DNA from: Prorocentrum cordatum
Taxonomy: Eukaryota > Sar > Dinophyceae > Prorocentrales > Prorocentraceae
Length of the DNA stretch: 64,000 nt
Assembly: GCA_963575745.1 (NCBI GenBank)
Contig: CAUYUJ010014190.1
Coordinates: 271,264 to 335,263, forward strand
Direction: 5' to 3'
Part shown: positions 52,239-62,124 of the stretch, one piece after another
How positions within the stretch are numbered: the first letter of the stretch is position 1
Layout of the letters: each line of letters begins with the position of its first letter
Notes under the pieces: model-generated
Databases searched by the model: none
What the model saw: the letters and a program-made list of their open reading frames with translations, nothing else
What the model was told of the DNA's origin: nothing
Made by a program: the position numbers and the translations under genes

Positions 52239-54185
52239 ATGGACGAGCAGGTTCGGCAGCAGTTCGAACTGCTGAGGCAGGAGTTCGCGGCTCAAATAGG
52301 CCAGGCCGCCGACGAGATGAGGAGGCTGGGGAACGAGAATCAGCGTCTTCAGCAGCAGGTGGCAGGAGGCCTCGCGGCAATCCCGCAGGCGATCGAGCGG
52401 ATGGGCGAGCAGATCCGGGGCGCGTCGAGTATGGGTCCAGCCGCTCACGGTCTCGTCGACACGAAGGGGATCGGCAAGCCCACGACGATGGGCGACGATC
52501 AAGAGAAGTTCGGCGCTTGGAATCGCAAGATGGAGAACTACGTGATCGGCGTGTACGGAGAGAGCTTTCGTCCCGTTCTTCGATGGGCTGCAGAAGCCGA
52601 ACGCCCCGTGACGATCGCGGGGGCTCAGGCGGCGCACGACGGAGTGCCAGAGCTGGAGACAAAGGTCAACCAGCTGTACGCGGCGCTGATCAGCACGACG
52701 GCGGACGGGAGCGAGAGCAACGACCTCGTGACGGGCGCTCCCGATGGGAACGGTCTCGAAGCCTGGCGGAAGCTCCACCGCAGGTGGGATCCGACGACAG
52801 GTCCGAGGAAGAGGCTGATCCTGAGGTCGATCATCTCGCCTCCGAAGTGCAGCGCGGACGAGCTGGGGTCCGCCTTAGAGAAGTGGATCCAGCAGATAGG
52901 CAGGTACGAACGCCGCCAAGGAGAAGATGGTCTAGCCGAGCTGCCGGAGGATATCAAGATGGCGGCTCTCGAGATGCTCGTCCCTCAGGACATCGAGAAC
53001 CACCTCGTCCTCAACAAGCATCGGCTCGAAACGTTCCAGGACAGTCTGAACGAGGTGATGACGATCGTGGAGGCTCGGACCGGCGTGAAGATCAAGGAGC
53101 CATCGATCCGTGCGCGGGCGCATCATCCGGACGACATGGACGTCGGGTCGTTCGGAGCCCCGAAGGGCAAAGGCAAAGGCAAGGGCAAGGACGGCAAGAG
53201 CAAAGGGAAAGGCAAGACTCAGGAGCCGAAGGGGAAGAGCAAATCGACGAACGGATCATACTCAGGCTCCCGCACATCCCCGACGGGTTCGGGCCGTGGT
53301 TCAGGGCACACGGCACCTCGATACACCAGCGGGCGCTTCGACGGCTACTGTCGGAACTGCGAGAGATGGGGCCACAAGGCATCCGACTGCTGGAAGAAAG
53401 AGCAGGGATCGAGTTCGAGGGCTGGAACTGGATCCGCAACGGGGGCAAGCGCTGGTGGTAAAGCCGGTAGCCGCGGCGGCAAGGCCGGCGGCAAGGCTGC
53501 AGGCAGCCTGGAGGAGGAGCCTGAAGCGGAGGTCGCCGCTCTGGACATGGGCAGCCTGGACTGCCTGGAGCTCGCCAGCGGCAGCGGCCGCGGCGTAGCG
53601 GCGGTCGATCTCTCTCCCTTCGCGCAGGACGACTGGATGAAGTTCAACTGGGACAGCGGTGCAGCTATCTCAGCATTCCCTCGGAGCTTCGCGCCGCCGA
53701 CGGGAATGAAGGGCAACGGCAGCACGTATCGTACGGCCAGTGGTGAGCTCGTCCCGGACGAGGGCAGCTTGCAGCTCAAGGCGGAGGACGAGTACGGAGT
53801 GCTACGAGCGCTCAAGGGACGCGTGACGAACGTGCACAAGCCGTTGATCTCGGTGGGGCAGGCAGCAGGAGCTGGACAGTGTTCATTCCTGGGCCGCAAT
53901 GGCGGCTGGATATTCCACGAGAAGAGCCCAATCGGCAAGCGCGTGGTAGGCATGCTCGAGAAGGAGGCGAAGGCGGCGAAGCACCAGATGCTGCCGGTCT
54001 ATCGCGAGCAGGGCGTCTACAACTTCTACCTCAAGAAGGGCCAACATGGCTCGGTTGCTCCTCTCGAGGAGGGACTTTCGGCGAAGTCGAAGTCCGAGCT
54101 GGTGGAGCTCCTCAGCGGCAAGTCGAAGGAGGAGCTGATGGAGATCCTCGAGAAGACAGTCCCCAGGAGGCAGCCCTCGGCGTAA
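52239..54185 (+). CDS. Gag-protease polyprotein (element 2)
   Basis: 648 codons starting MDEQVRQQFELL in a predicted coiled coil (Glu/Gln/Leu-rich, residues 1-60). A Gag core with trp/asp motifs follows, then a Lys/Gly-rich basic linker. Next come the CCHC zinc knuckle CRNCERWGHKASDC (C371, C374, H379, C384), a Ser/Gly/Ala linker, and the aspartic protease active site WDSGAA (D472). The frame stops at 54185 and pol continues in the -1 frame. Upstream of the chosen ATG another frame (about 52080-52240) also reads like a coiled coil but has no ATG. Confidence 0.92.
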   Translation: MDEQVRQQFELLRQEFAAQIGQAADEMRRLGNENQRLQQQVAGGLAAIPQAIERMGEQIRGASSMGPAAHGLVDTKGIGKPTTMGDDQEKFGAWNRKMENYVIGVYGESFRPVLRWAAEAERPVTIAGAQAAHDGVPELETKVNQLYAALISTTADGSESNDLVTGAPDGNGLEAWRKLHRRWDPTTGPRKRLILRSIISPPKCSADELGSALEKWIQQIGRYERRQGEDGLAELPEDIKMAALEMLVPQDIENHLVLNKHRLETFQDSLNEVMTIVEARTGVKIKEPSIRARAHHPDDMDVGSFGAPKGKGKGKGKDGKSKGKGKTQEPKGKSKSTNGSYSGSRTSPTGSGRGSGHTAPRYTSGRFDGYCRNCERWGHKASDCWKKEQGSSSRAGTGSATGASAGGKAGSRGGKAGGKAAGSLEEEPEAEVAALDMGSLDCLELASGSGRGVAAVDLSPFAQDDWMKFNWDSGAAISAFPRSFAPPTGMKGNGSTYRTASGELVPDEGSLQLKAEDEYGVLRALKGRVTNVHKPLISVGQAAGAGQCSFLGRNGGWIFHEKSPIGKRVVGMLEKEAKAAKHQMLPVYREQGVYNFYLKKGQHGSVAPLEEGLSAKSKSELVELLSGKSKEELMEILEKTVPRRQPSA

Positions 54186-57100
54186 GCCCACTGGAGGACT
54201 TAATACCACGGCCCCCGGCGGCATCGGCTGCGGGGGCGGCAGCGGCGGGGTCGGTGCCTTCCGACGTGAGACCGCCGGGTTTTCAGCCAGCGGCAGCTGC
54301 TGCGGCCGACGCTTTGCCAGCTGCTCCTGACGGACAGCAGGCCGACGAGGGCGAGGAGGAGGCTCGCCCGAGAGTGCTGAAGGCACCTCACGAGCCCTCT
54401 CAGAGGGAGATCGCCGAACACGAGGCGATGGGACACGCGACTTATCGCAGCTGGTGTCGCGTGTGTATTGCGGCAAAGGGCCAAGGCCAGCCGCATCTCC
54501 GCGCACCGGAGGACGACGAGACAGCGGTGCCGGTGGTCTCGTCCGACTACGCCTTCATGGGCCAGGACGACGCGGACACCATGCCGATGCTGGTCCTTAG
54601 GGATCGGCGCTCGAAGATGATGGCGGCGACATTCGTGGAGAAGAAGGGCGACGACGCCTACGCCATCAAGTTCTTCGCACGCTTCTTGCGGATCCTGGGC
54701 TACAGGAAGATCGTCAACAAGTCCGACGGCGAGCCAGCGATCCTGCTGGTCAAGAGGCGCGCGGTGGAGGAGGTTCCTGGCCTCGAGGCCATTCCCCAGG
54801 AGTCGGCACCGGCCGATCATCAGGCCAATGGGGAGATTGAGGTCACGGTGCGCGAGATCAAGAAGCAGGTGCGGGCGCTCAAGATGGACCTGGAGTCCAA
54901 GCTGGGCGTCAAGGTGGAGGACAAGCACCCGGTGCTAGCGCACCTGCCGGAGCACGCCGCATCGGTAATCAACCGATACCGGCGCGGCCAGGACGGCAAG
55001 ACCGCTCTTCAGCGGCTCACGGGACGGCAGTGGAGGAAGCCGGTCCCGCTCTTCGGCGAACGCTTGATGGCGCGGTTCGCCGGGGAACGCGTGAGGAAGA
55101 ACGCGCTGGAGGAGCAGATGGTGGAGGCTCGCTACATCGGCCACCACCCGCGCGACGGCTCGATGATGGTCATCACGAGCGACGGCGTGAAGAAGGCGGT
55201 CGGCTTTCGCAGCCTGCCGCAGAGCGAGAAGTGGATCACGGCGGGCTGGGATGGCCTGAAGGGCCTGCCGTGGGACGTGGCTCCGCGTGCGGCAAGCGCG
55301 CCGCGGGCCATCGTCGGACCTGGAGAGGTCGGTCCGCCACCAATTGTGGTGGTGTCGCCGCAGCCGCAGGCGCCGAGGAGGATGTACGTCCTCAAGGCGG
55401 ACGTCGAGCGGCTGGGCGCAACGCCGGGATGCCCAGGGTGCGTCTCGATCGCTAAGCACGGCCGGGTGCTGGCTGGCCACGCGCACAACGCGGTGTGCAG
55501 CAAGAGGATCTTCGAAGCGCTGGACGCGGAGGAGGCAGGCCGGGAGAGGACCGGCCAATATCGAGAGCGGAGGCAGGGCCAAGAGGCCAGAGTTCGACCG
55601 GCGGCATCGGCCGCGGCAGGGACCTCTCCGCCGAAGACGGCTCGGAGGATCACCGAGCCGGTGGCAGCGGCGGCAGCGGCATCGGCCGCGCCGGCCGCGA
55701 CCCGCTCGGCAGCAGCGCCAGCCGTGGCAGCCACGGCGGCGCGCCGGCGAGAGAGCCAGCCGGTAGCACCGGGCTCCGGCGTGGCGGCTCCTTCAGGAGG
55801 AGCGAGCTCCAGTTCGGGAGCAGCGCGAGCGGCAGAGGCCGCCGCGGATGTCGACATGACCGCGGCTAGGTCGCGGCTGAAGCGCTCGGCAGAGGTGGCC
55901 CCGGATGATGTGCCGGAGGCCCTCGAGCGCGGCGATCCACAGCCGGCAGACGTGCCGGTACCGGTGGACATGGAGGATCTCGCGGCGCAGCCGGCGCCGG
56001 CGGAAGGACCTCAGCTGCCAGCTGGAGTGGCAGTCGTGTGGAACGCCAGTGAGGGGAGGCACATGCGGGTGCTCGCCCTCGATGTGGCGTCGATCGAGCT
56101 GGTTGAGCTCGGAGTGCTGACGAGAGCGAAGGCGGAGTTGCTCCCGCTCGTTCGCGAACAGGTCAGTGGCCATTGGGCCAGCGTCGGCGTGGACATCGCC
56201 GACGAGGAGGTGGACAGCATCGCCCTATCGGCGTTGCAGCTGGGCGCCGTGGACGTGGCCGAGGTGTACTCGCCACATCGGTTCTCGGCTCGGGCGGCGG
56301 AATTTCAGCTGCGCCCGGGCTTCGCGGCGGACCTGGAGGAACTCAAGGAGGACGGGACGCCGTGGGACTTGCGGCGCCCCGAAGATGTCAAGGAGCTCGA
56401 GAAGCAGCAGGAGCGGATGGATCCCATCCTGCTCACGGGGTCCCCTCCATGCGAGAAGTTCAGCTTGCTGAGGGGCCTGAGCGCCAAGTTCAGGACCGAT
56501 GAGCAGGAGGCGGCTGAGATGGAGGAGGCCAGACACCACCTGAAGGTGGCAGTCGACGCCTACTGGCGTCAGCTCGGGAAGCCAGGCAGGTACTTCTTGC
56601 ATGAGCATCCCTGGAGCGCGCGATCGTGGAATGAGGACATCGTCAAGGAGCTGGTCGCGCATCCAGGAGTCTTCACGGTCAAAGGCCCCATGTGTCGGTG
56701 GGGCATGAAGCTCACGAACCCCCGCAATGGCCAGGAGGAGTTCGTGCGCAAGGAGACCGGATGGGTCACCAACCATCCAGGCCTAGCCCGGAGGCTGCAG
56801 GGCACTTGCAGCAATGTGGACGGCCGCGCGGAATGGCATCGCCACATCACGCTCGTGGGCGGCATCGCGCGGTTCGCGAAGGTCTATCCACCGAAGTTGG
56901 TGGAGGCGGTGCTGGAGGAGCTCAAGGACACGCTGAATGACGTGGGAGAGCTCAGCACCGCCCAGGTGCAGCAGTCGGGCCCAGTCCCTGTGGACGCGGC
57001 AGTGCCGCCCGGGGACTGGACGAGTTACTGGGACGACGTCAATGGCGGCTACCTGGAGGCGGGCCTTGTGGCCCAGGCTCGCGCGGTCGAGCGCGAGTGG

Positions 57101-58726
57101 GTCAAGAAGCAGGAGCTGATCGAGATCGTCCCGAGGTCTCAGGCTTTCGCCGAGACTGGGCGTCCGCCCATCCCACTCAAGTGGGTCGACACGAACAAGG
57201 GTGACGCGGAGAGGCCCAACTACAGGAGCAGGCTCGTCGTGAAGGAGATCAAGGCGAAGAAGCGCCCTGACGAGCAGCTGGAGGCGTCCGAGGTCTTCTC
57301 GGCCATGCCTCCTCTGGAGGCCATGCGGTCGCTGGTCTCGCTGATGGTCACGTGGACGCGGGAACCACCGCTCCACATTCAGGAGTCGCTTCGCAAGAAG
57401 GGCAGGAAGCCGGGCAACTTCAAGATCGGCTTCTTCGACATCAGCAGGGCGCACTTCTACGGGAAGGCGCAGCGGAGGATCTTCGTGGAGCTGGAGGAGG
57501 AGAGTCGCAAGGAGTACGGCGAGGACAAGTGCGGCCTACTCCTCAAGTCCTGGTACGGCACGCAGGACGCCAGCAAGATCTGGCAGGGCGACTACACGGA
57601 GCTGCTGGAGGAAAACGGCTACAAGGCGGGCGTGTCGTGCCCAGCGGTCTTCTACAAGGAGGTGGACGAGACGAGGCTGCTGGGGCACGGCGACGACTTC
57701 GCGGTGCTGGCTCAGCAGCAGGACATCGACAGCTTCGAGGCCACGCTGGGCAAGAAGTACGAGTTCAAGAAGACTGCGAACCTAGGCTTCGACGAGGGCG
57801 ATGACAAGCAGGCGGTCTTCCTGAATCGGGTCATCGAGGTCAGTGCGGGAGTTCCGCCTGGCGGTGGCCGGCCCTGCCGGCATGCGATGATCGAGCCGGA
57901 CAAGCGGCACGCGGAGATCGTGATCGACGAGTTGGGTCTCAGCAAGGCCAACGGCGTGGACGCGCCGACGGAGAAGCGCAGCGCCGACAAGCAGATGATG
58001 GATGCGAAGTCGGCGGCGTTGGGAGCAGCGGAAGCTTCGCGCTTCCGATCCCTCACCATGAGGGTGGCCTACCTGTCTCAGGACAGGCTGGACTTGGCTG
58101 AGGCATCGAAGACGCTCGCCAGGTCCATGCAGACGCCAACGGAGGCGAGCTGGCTCATGCTCAAGAGGGTTGGCCGCTACCTCAAGCGGCATCCTAGCAC
58201 GGTGACGGTTTTCACGGAGCAGAAGACGTTCGACAAGATCCGGGTGTACGTGGACTCCGATCATGCAGGCTGTGCAGTCACGCGGAAGAGCACCGGAGGC
58301 TTCGTGGCGATGCTGGGGCATCATGTAGTCAAGCACGGCAGTAACCTGCAGTCGACGGTTTCATTGAGCAGCGGGGAGAGCGAGTACTACGCCCTGGTGA
58401 AGGGCGGGAGCGTGGGCCTAGGCCTTCACAGCCTCTTCGCGGATTGGGGGCTGGACCTGAAGGTGGAGCTTGCCTCGGATTCATCGGCGGCCCGGGGCCA
58501 CGTCCAACGGCGAGGTCTCGGGAAGATGCGACATGTTCAATCACGATACTTGTGGATCCAGGAGCGTGTTGGCAAGGGCGACCTTTCGATCGCCGCAGTT
58601 CCTGGCAAGAACAATGTCGCGGACGTGCTGACCAAGAGCGTGGGTGGCTCCCTTTTGAGGAGACACATGGCTACGCTGAACATCTGGGATCGGGCACCGA
58701 GTTCGAATCAGAAGGACATCAAGTGA
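53879..58726 (+). CDS. Pol polyprotein with integrase, methyltransferase-like domain, reverse transcriptase, RNase H (element 2)
   Basis: Meaningful sequence starts near the Gag stop (about 54150); the earlier part overlaps Gag. Integrase: HEAMGH...CRVC zinc site (about 180), D223 (SSDYAF), D283 (KSDGEP), E319 (NGEIEV), DD35E spacing. An Ala/Pro-rich linker leads to a domain with EVYSPHRFS, WDL, LTGSPPCEKFSLL (C858) and FLHEHPW (E909), resembling C5-cytosine methyltransferase motifs. Reverse transcriptase with GHGDDF (D1272, D1273) follows, where Copia usually has YVDD. RNase H: VDSDHAG (D1459), SSGESEYY (E1500), ASDSSAARG, NVADVLTK. All catalytic residues seem intact. Confidence 0.93.
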   Translation: MFIPGPQWRLDIPREEPNRQARGRHAREGGEGGEAPDAAGLSRAGRLQLLPQEGPTWLGCSSRGGTFGEVEVRAGGAPQRQVEGGADGDPREDSPQEAALGVSPLEDLIPRPPAASAAGAAAAGSVPSDVRPPGFQPAAAAAADALPAAPDGQQADEGEEEARPRVLKAPHEPSQREIAEHEAMGHATYRSWCRVCIAAKGQGQPHLRAPEDDETAVPVVSSDYAFMGQDDADTMPMLVLRDRRSKMMAATFVEKKGDDAYAIKFFARFLRILGYRKIVNKSDGEPAILLVKRRAVEEVPGLEAIPQESAPADHQANGEIEVTVREIKKQVRALKMDLESKLGVKVEDKHPVLAHLPEHAASVINRYRRGQDGKTALQRLTGRQWRKPVPLFGERLMARFAGERVRKNALEEQMVEARYIGHHPRDGSMMVITSDGVKKAVGFRSLPQSEKWITAGWDGLKGLPWDVAPRAASAPRAIVGPGEVGPPPIVVVSPQPQAPRRMYVLKADVERLGATPGCPGCVSIAKHGRVLAGHAHNAVCSKRIFEALDAEEAGRERTGQYRERRQGQEARVRPAASAAAGTSPPKTARRITEPVAAAAAASAAPAATRSAAAPAVAATAARRRESQPVAPGSGVAAPSGGASSSSGAARAAEAAADVDMTAARSRLKRSAEVAPDDVPEALERGDPQPADVPVPVDMEDLAAQPAPAEGPQLPAGVAVVWNASEGRHMRVLALDVASIELVELGVLTRAKAELLPLVREQVSGHWASVGVDIADEEVDSIALSALQLGAVDVAEVYSPHRFSARAAEFQLRPGFAADLEELKEDGTPWDLRRPEDVKELEKQQERMDPILLTGSPPCEKFSLLRGLSAKFRTDEQEAAEMEEARHHLKVAVDAYWRQLGKPGRYFLHEHPWSARSWNEDIVKELVAHPGVFTVKGPMCRWGMKLTNPRNGQEEFVRKETGWVTNHPGLARRLQGTCSNVDGRAEWHRHITLVGGIARFAKVYPPKLVEAVLEELKDTLNDVGELSTAQVQQSGPVPVDAAVPPGDWTSYWDDVNGGYLEAGLVAQARAVEREWVKKQELIEIVPRSQAFAETGRPPIPLKWVDTNKGDAERPNYRSRLVVKEIKAKKRPDEQLEASEVFSAMPPLEAMRSLVSLMVTWTREPPLHIQESLRKKGRKPGNFKIGFFDISRAHFYGKAQRRIFVELEEESRKEYGEDKCGLLLKSWYGTQDASKIWQGDYTELLEENGYKAGVSCPAVFYKEVDETRLLGHGDDFAVLAQQQDIDSFEATLGKKYEFKKTANLGFDEGDDKQAVFLNRVIEVSAGVPPGGGRPCRHAMIEPDKRHAEIVIDELGLSKANGVDAPTEKRSADKQMMDAKSAALGAAEASRFRSLTMRVAYLSQDRLDLAEASKTLARSMQTPTEASWLMLKRVGRYLKRHPSTVTVFTEQKTFDKIRVYVDSDHAGCAVTRKSTGGFVAMLGHHVVKHGSNLQSTVSLSSGESEYYALVKGGSVGLGLHSLFADWGLDLKVELASDSSAARGHVQRRGLGKMRHVQSRYLWIQERVGKGDLSIAAVPGKNNVADVLTKSVGGSLLRRHMATLNIWDRAPSSNQKDIK

Positions 58727-58877
58727 TGGAGTGGATCGAATCCATGCTCTGCTACCTGTGGGGCTGGATGAGGTTCCGCCGGCGGCGGTATGATCGCGCC
58801 GGGCGGAGTGAGGGGCTCGCGGCATGGCCGCAGCCTAGCAGATGAGCTGGGCGCGTCGGCTCGGGCGCGCCCGCGTA

Positions 58878-58924
58878 CGACTTAAGTCGTGCCTGGCCGG
58901 TTTGCGGCCAGGCCCGAGGAGGAG
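58878..58924 (+). promoter_or_regulatory. Palindrome, hairpin and polypurine tract before the 3' LTR
   Basis: cgacttaagtcg (58878-58889, perfect palindrome), then gcctggcc-loop-ggccaggc (58891-58913), then gaggaggag touching the LTR. The purine run would prime plus-strand synthesis; the role of the hairpin is unknown. Confidence 0.6.
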
Positions 58925-59008
58925 TGATTCTGACACCCTCCTCTGTGCGCCTATTTTGGCTCAAGATGAAAAAGAGATATTGCAGTACATCGGCATATTA
59001 TCTCATTA
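58925..59008 (+). repeat. 3' LTR of Copia element 2
   Basis: Identical to the 5' copy except the third base from the end region (tta for tca). Confidence 0.88.
58953..58965 (+). promoter_or_regulatory. Spliced-leader-like motif in 3' LTR
   Basis: Same 13-mer as at 51919. Confidence 0.6.
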
Positions 59009-59345
59009 AGGAGGAGGAGCAGGAGGAGGGAGCAGTAGGAGGAGGAGGAGGAGCAGGAGGATGAGGAGGGAGGAGACAGAGGAGGAGCAGGAGGAGGGAG
59101 GAGGAGGAGCAGGGAGGAGGAGGAGAGGAGGAGGAGGAGGAGGAGAGGAGGAGGAGCAGGAGGAGGAGGCGGAGGATGAGGCGGAGGAGAGGAGGGGAGG
59201 GAGGAGGAGGAGGAGGAGGAGAGGAGGAGGAGAGGAGGAGGGGAGGAGGAGGATGGAGGATAGGGAGGAGGAGGAGGGGAGGAGGAGGAGGAGGGAGGGG
59301 GAGAGGAGGAGAGGAGGAGGAGGAGGAGGAGGGTGGAGGAGGAGC
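59009..59345 (+). repeat. (GGA)n purine tract
   Basis: Right-hand continuation of the tract interrupted by Copia element 2. Confidence 0.95.
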
Positions 59346-59792
59346 AGGAGGGGGAGCCAGGGTCACCCTGGGCCAGCCGGCCGGCGCCCAAGCTCTCCAC
59401 GCGCCGGCCTCCCATACGACTCCGTGTGCCAGCGGCGCGGCCCCCTCGCCGGCCCAGGCGAAGGACCAGGATCGGGGGGCGGCAAGTGTCGAGCAGTGGC
59501 CGAGCGTCCTGGCTCGCCTATAGGCCCACCAAAGGATGTTCTGAGAACCTTTTTTGCGGTCGGCACGACATGTCCTCAGAACCTTTCTGGCTCGGGCTGG
59601 CTCGTTTTAACACACCGGGCTTCTGTTCTAAGAGCATGCTTTCTGCTCTTGGAACAGTTTGGGGTTCCAAGAACATGCCGTGGTAGGCCTATAGAAATGC
59701 CGGGACGTCGGTGCCTGCTCAAAACGATACCCGCGGGTCGTTGAGAGTAGAGACTCTTGGATCCCCAGCTCCCAACTTTGCGAGCAAGAATT
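59346..59792. other. Unique sequence and family D8 copy
   Basis: 59670-59730 matches 39160-39225. No exon recognised. Confidence 0.4.
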
Positions 59793-59973
59793 CTATCCAT
59801 ATCGTATCCGATGCGTCTTGGAGTCTCGGGTTCCCTTCCTCCCATGCCAGAGGCGCCGTGGATATGGATGAAACAGTTTCTCCCGTAGAGGTCATATGTT
59901 TGTCCATGTCCACTGCGCCGCGGCCTGCCGACGCCCCGTCCAAGAAAGTCCAAGACGCATTGGGTATGGATAT
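59793..59973. repeat. Imperfect palindromic element
   Basis: tatccat..cgtatccgatgcgtcttgga on the left is answered by tccaagacgcattgggtatggata on the right. Inner arms gtggatatgga / tccatgtccac. Confidence 0.6.
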
Positions 59974-60129
59974 AAGTCGTGCCCTCAAATCTATTGCAAG
60001 CGCCGTCCTGCCTACTTCAAGGATCGGTCTGATGTTGCTGTGTAGTGTTATTCCTCTTGGAGGGCCTGGACCCTATCTGCATTTTCCGCCTTCCTGCTCA
60101 ATGTATGTACCTTCTTCTTCCGACCGACG

Positions 60130-60940
60130 TGAACACCTGCATTCGGATGCAAGCCGTGGGAGGCTCAAACCAGCATCGGCGCTGGTATATCCGTGGTCGG
60201 GAACTGGCCTGCTCCGCGGTCGTCCCTCTCAGCAGTTCCGTTCCGTCTGGCTCTGTCAATCTTAGGCTTTTAAGTCGTTCTGTTCTGGCTCATTGGCTCC
60301 TGAATCGGGCTTGCTGGCCCTCCATCGTTCTTTCCACGACCTCCAAGGATCAGGATCGTTTCACCGACCCCCATCCCCATTCTCATCCCCTTCGAGACCC
60401 CCACCAGATTACCCCCCCCAGTTGGGGAGACACCCCTCGAAACCCGCAGGGAACGGTCTATATCCCCGTCTAGGGGGGTAAATCGGCCAGTGGGGCCCAG
60501 GCCACGCCGCTGGGGATGGGGATCGGATCAACGCTGCTCACAGGGAGCTGCCTCCTGAGCTTCGACAGGCCGGGCCGGGCCTGGCCCAGCTGCGGTGCGC
60601 ACGCGCTCCTGGCCAGGCCAGGGCACGAGTGCACGAGCAAAGGGGAGCGCCACTCGGCGCAGTGACTCTCCCAGAGGTGCTGGCGTCGTTGAAGGCTCCT
60701 CGTCCTTGTCCTTCCTCTCCCCCGCTCCCGGCCTCCTCTTCGGATGCAGCTCCCGGGAGGTCAAATTCTGTTTTCGCCCTGGTCCTAAGTCCCGCTTAAT
60801 CCAGTTCGATCCCGCTTAATCCGGCTTACTCCGGCTTAATCCTGATTAGTCCGAGGCCTTTTCCGGCGTAACAGCTCCCAAATGGGGCTCAATCCTCCTT
60901 AATCTTTCCGACGAGAACCTCCCAGTAGTTGCCTCCTAAT
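60130..60940. repeat. Dispersed repeat family D4, two diverged copies
   Basis: ggatgcaagccgtgggaggct (60147) and ggatgcagctcccgggaggt (60743) as in 22112. A 14-bp tandem ccgcttaatccggctt lies at 60790-60850. No gene seen between. Confidence 0.5.
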
Positions 60941-61707
60941 CCCTCGGCCATCTAGCTGCGGCCCGATGATAGTTCGTTGCTGTTGTGTTGCTGGCGCTGA
61001 CCCTGTAGGGTAGTCCAAAGGTGCCGCCGCAGCCATGGCTTGTCGCCCCGCGTGGCTTGGCACTTCACCTCCCGAGGCCTTGGGAACCCGCGGGCCTCTT
61101 GAGATCTCAAAGCAAAAATGCGGGCGTCGTGAGAGAATCGCGACGGGAGGTGTTTTGCCACATTCGGGCTCCCTGGACTGTCGAAAAACGGCTCGGGACG
61201 AAACGCGGGCTAGGTGTTCGATTATCCAGCTTTCGCGCCGAAGACCGGTGCAAACCGCCAGAGACCGCCAGAAACCACCGAAGACCTTCAGAAGACCGCC
61301 CACAGACCACGGAAGAGCGCCCGAAGACCACCGCAGACGGAGAAGGAGCAATGGGTAAGAAGGGGTCCGTGGTCGGACACTTACCGCCGACCCTGGGCAA
61401 ACGGTCGGGACTTCCGGGCCGCGCGGGTGTCGGGGGCGCGCGGGGGGCAGACCCAAGCAGCACTCAGGCCGTCGGAGGTGCTCCTGCCAAGGGATGCGCT
61501 CCATGGCCTCGTCGAGAGCCTTCCGGGGCATGGGTGCCCGAATCGTCCAGACCAGATGCTGGAGACTGGAGACCCGAGCTGCGATCCGAAAGCCCCGTGA
61601 CCCCTCGCCGGAGTGGCCCTAGGCGCGAGGGGCTCACAGCTCAGGGGGGGCGCGCGGAGACCGAAGCCCACCACTCGGGCCGCTTCTGTCGCACCGCTCA
61701 CCAAAAT
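60941..61707. other. GC-rich sequence, no gene recognised
   Basis: gaccgccagaaaccaccgaag tandem-like words at 61250-61330. Nothing else. Confidence 0.3.
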
Positions 61708-61869
61708 CAAAAGTACCACTACCACCAGCCAGGGGGGTGGCACGCTCCTCCCCCTCGTGCTGGTGGCACCTCGTTTCGGGCATGCCTCCAGAGAGTTCCC
61801 GGAAGGAGGTGCCACCAGCTCGAGGGGAGGGAGCGGCCACCCCCCTAGCTGGTGGTAGTGGTACTTTTG
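61708..61869. repeat. Perfectly hairpinned MITE
   Basis: Ends caaaagtaccactaccacca and its exact complement. Almost the whole 162 bp pairs (inner arms cacctcgtttcggg-like / gaggtgccaccagc). Confidence 0.8.
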
Positions 61870-62124
61870 TCTCTCCTGAACCGCGTGCAACGATTTTCAG
61901 GCCGTGCGCCAAGGGTCCCTCTCGCCCCGGAGCACTGCTGCGTGTAGCAGAACGCCAGGAGGCTGGATGCACACGGCGCGGCCAGCCTGGACGAGGGCTG
62001 GGTGCACATGTGGCAAGGTGTCTCCGCAGCGCATCGGCCCATGGCGTGGCCTCCGGATGCTCCGCACGTGAATCTGGCTGTGTGTGCGTGGTACCTTCCC
62101 AGACCCCCTCGAGTCATGAAAAAA

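Larger units (their letters stand above)
51891..59008 (+). mobile_element. Copia-type LTR retrotransposon, element 2 (7,118 bp)
   Basis: LTRs 51891-51974 and 58925-59008 (84 bp, one difference tca/tta). Primer-binding site directly after the 5' LTR, Gag-protease and pol frames, purine tract before the 3' LTR. AGGAG duplication on both sides (51886-51890, 59009-59013), though in a GGA repeat. It lies in the predicted intron K-L of the armadillo-like gene, same strand. Near-identical LTRs indicate a recent insertion. Confidence 0.93.

Noticed and set aside
54120-54185. Canonical -1 slippery heptamer at the Gag-Pro stop
   Set aside because: No X XXY YYZ sequence in register was found near the stop.
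55030-57804. Additional long Arg- or Gly-rich frames inside pol of element 2
   Set aside because: Alternative-frame shadows of a GC-rich gene; all catalytic motifs lie in the 53879-58726 frame.
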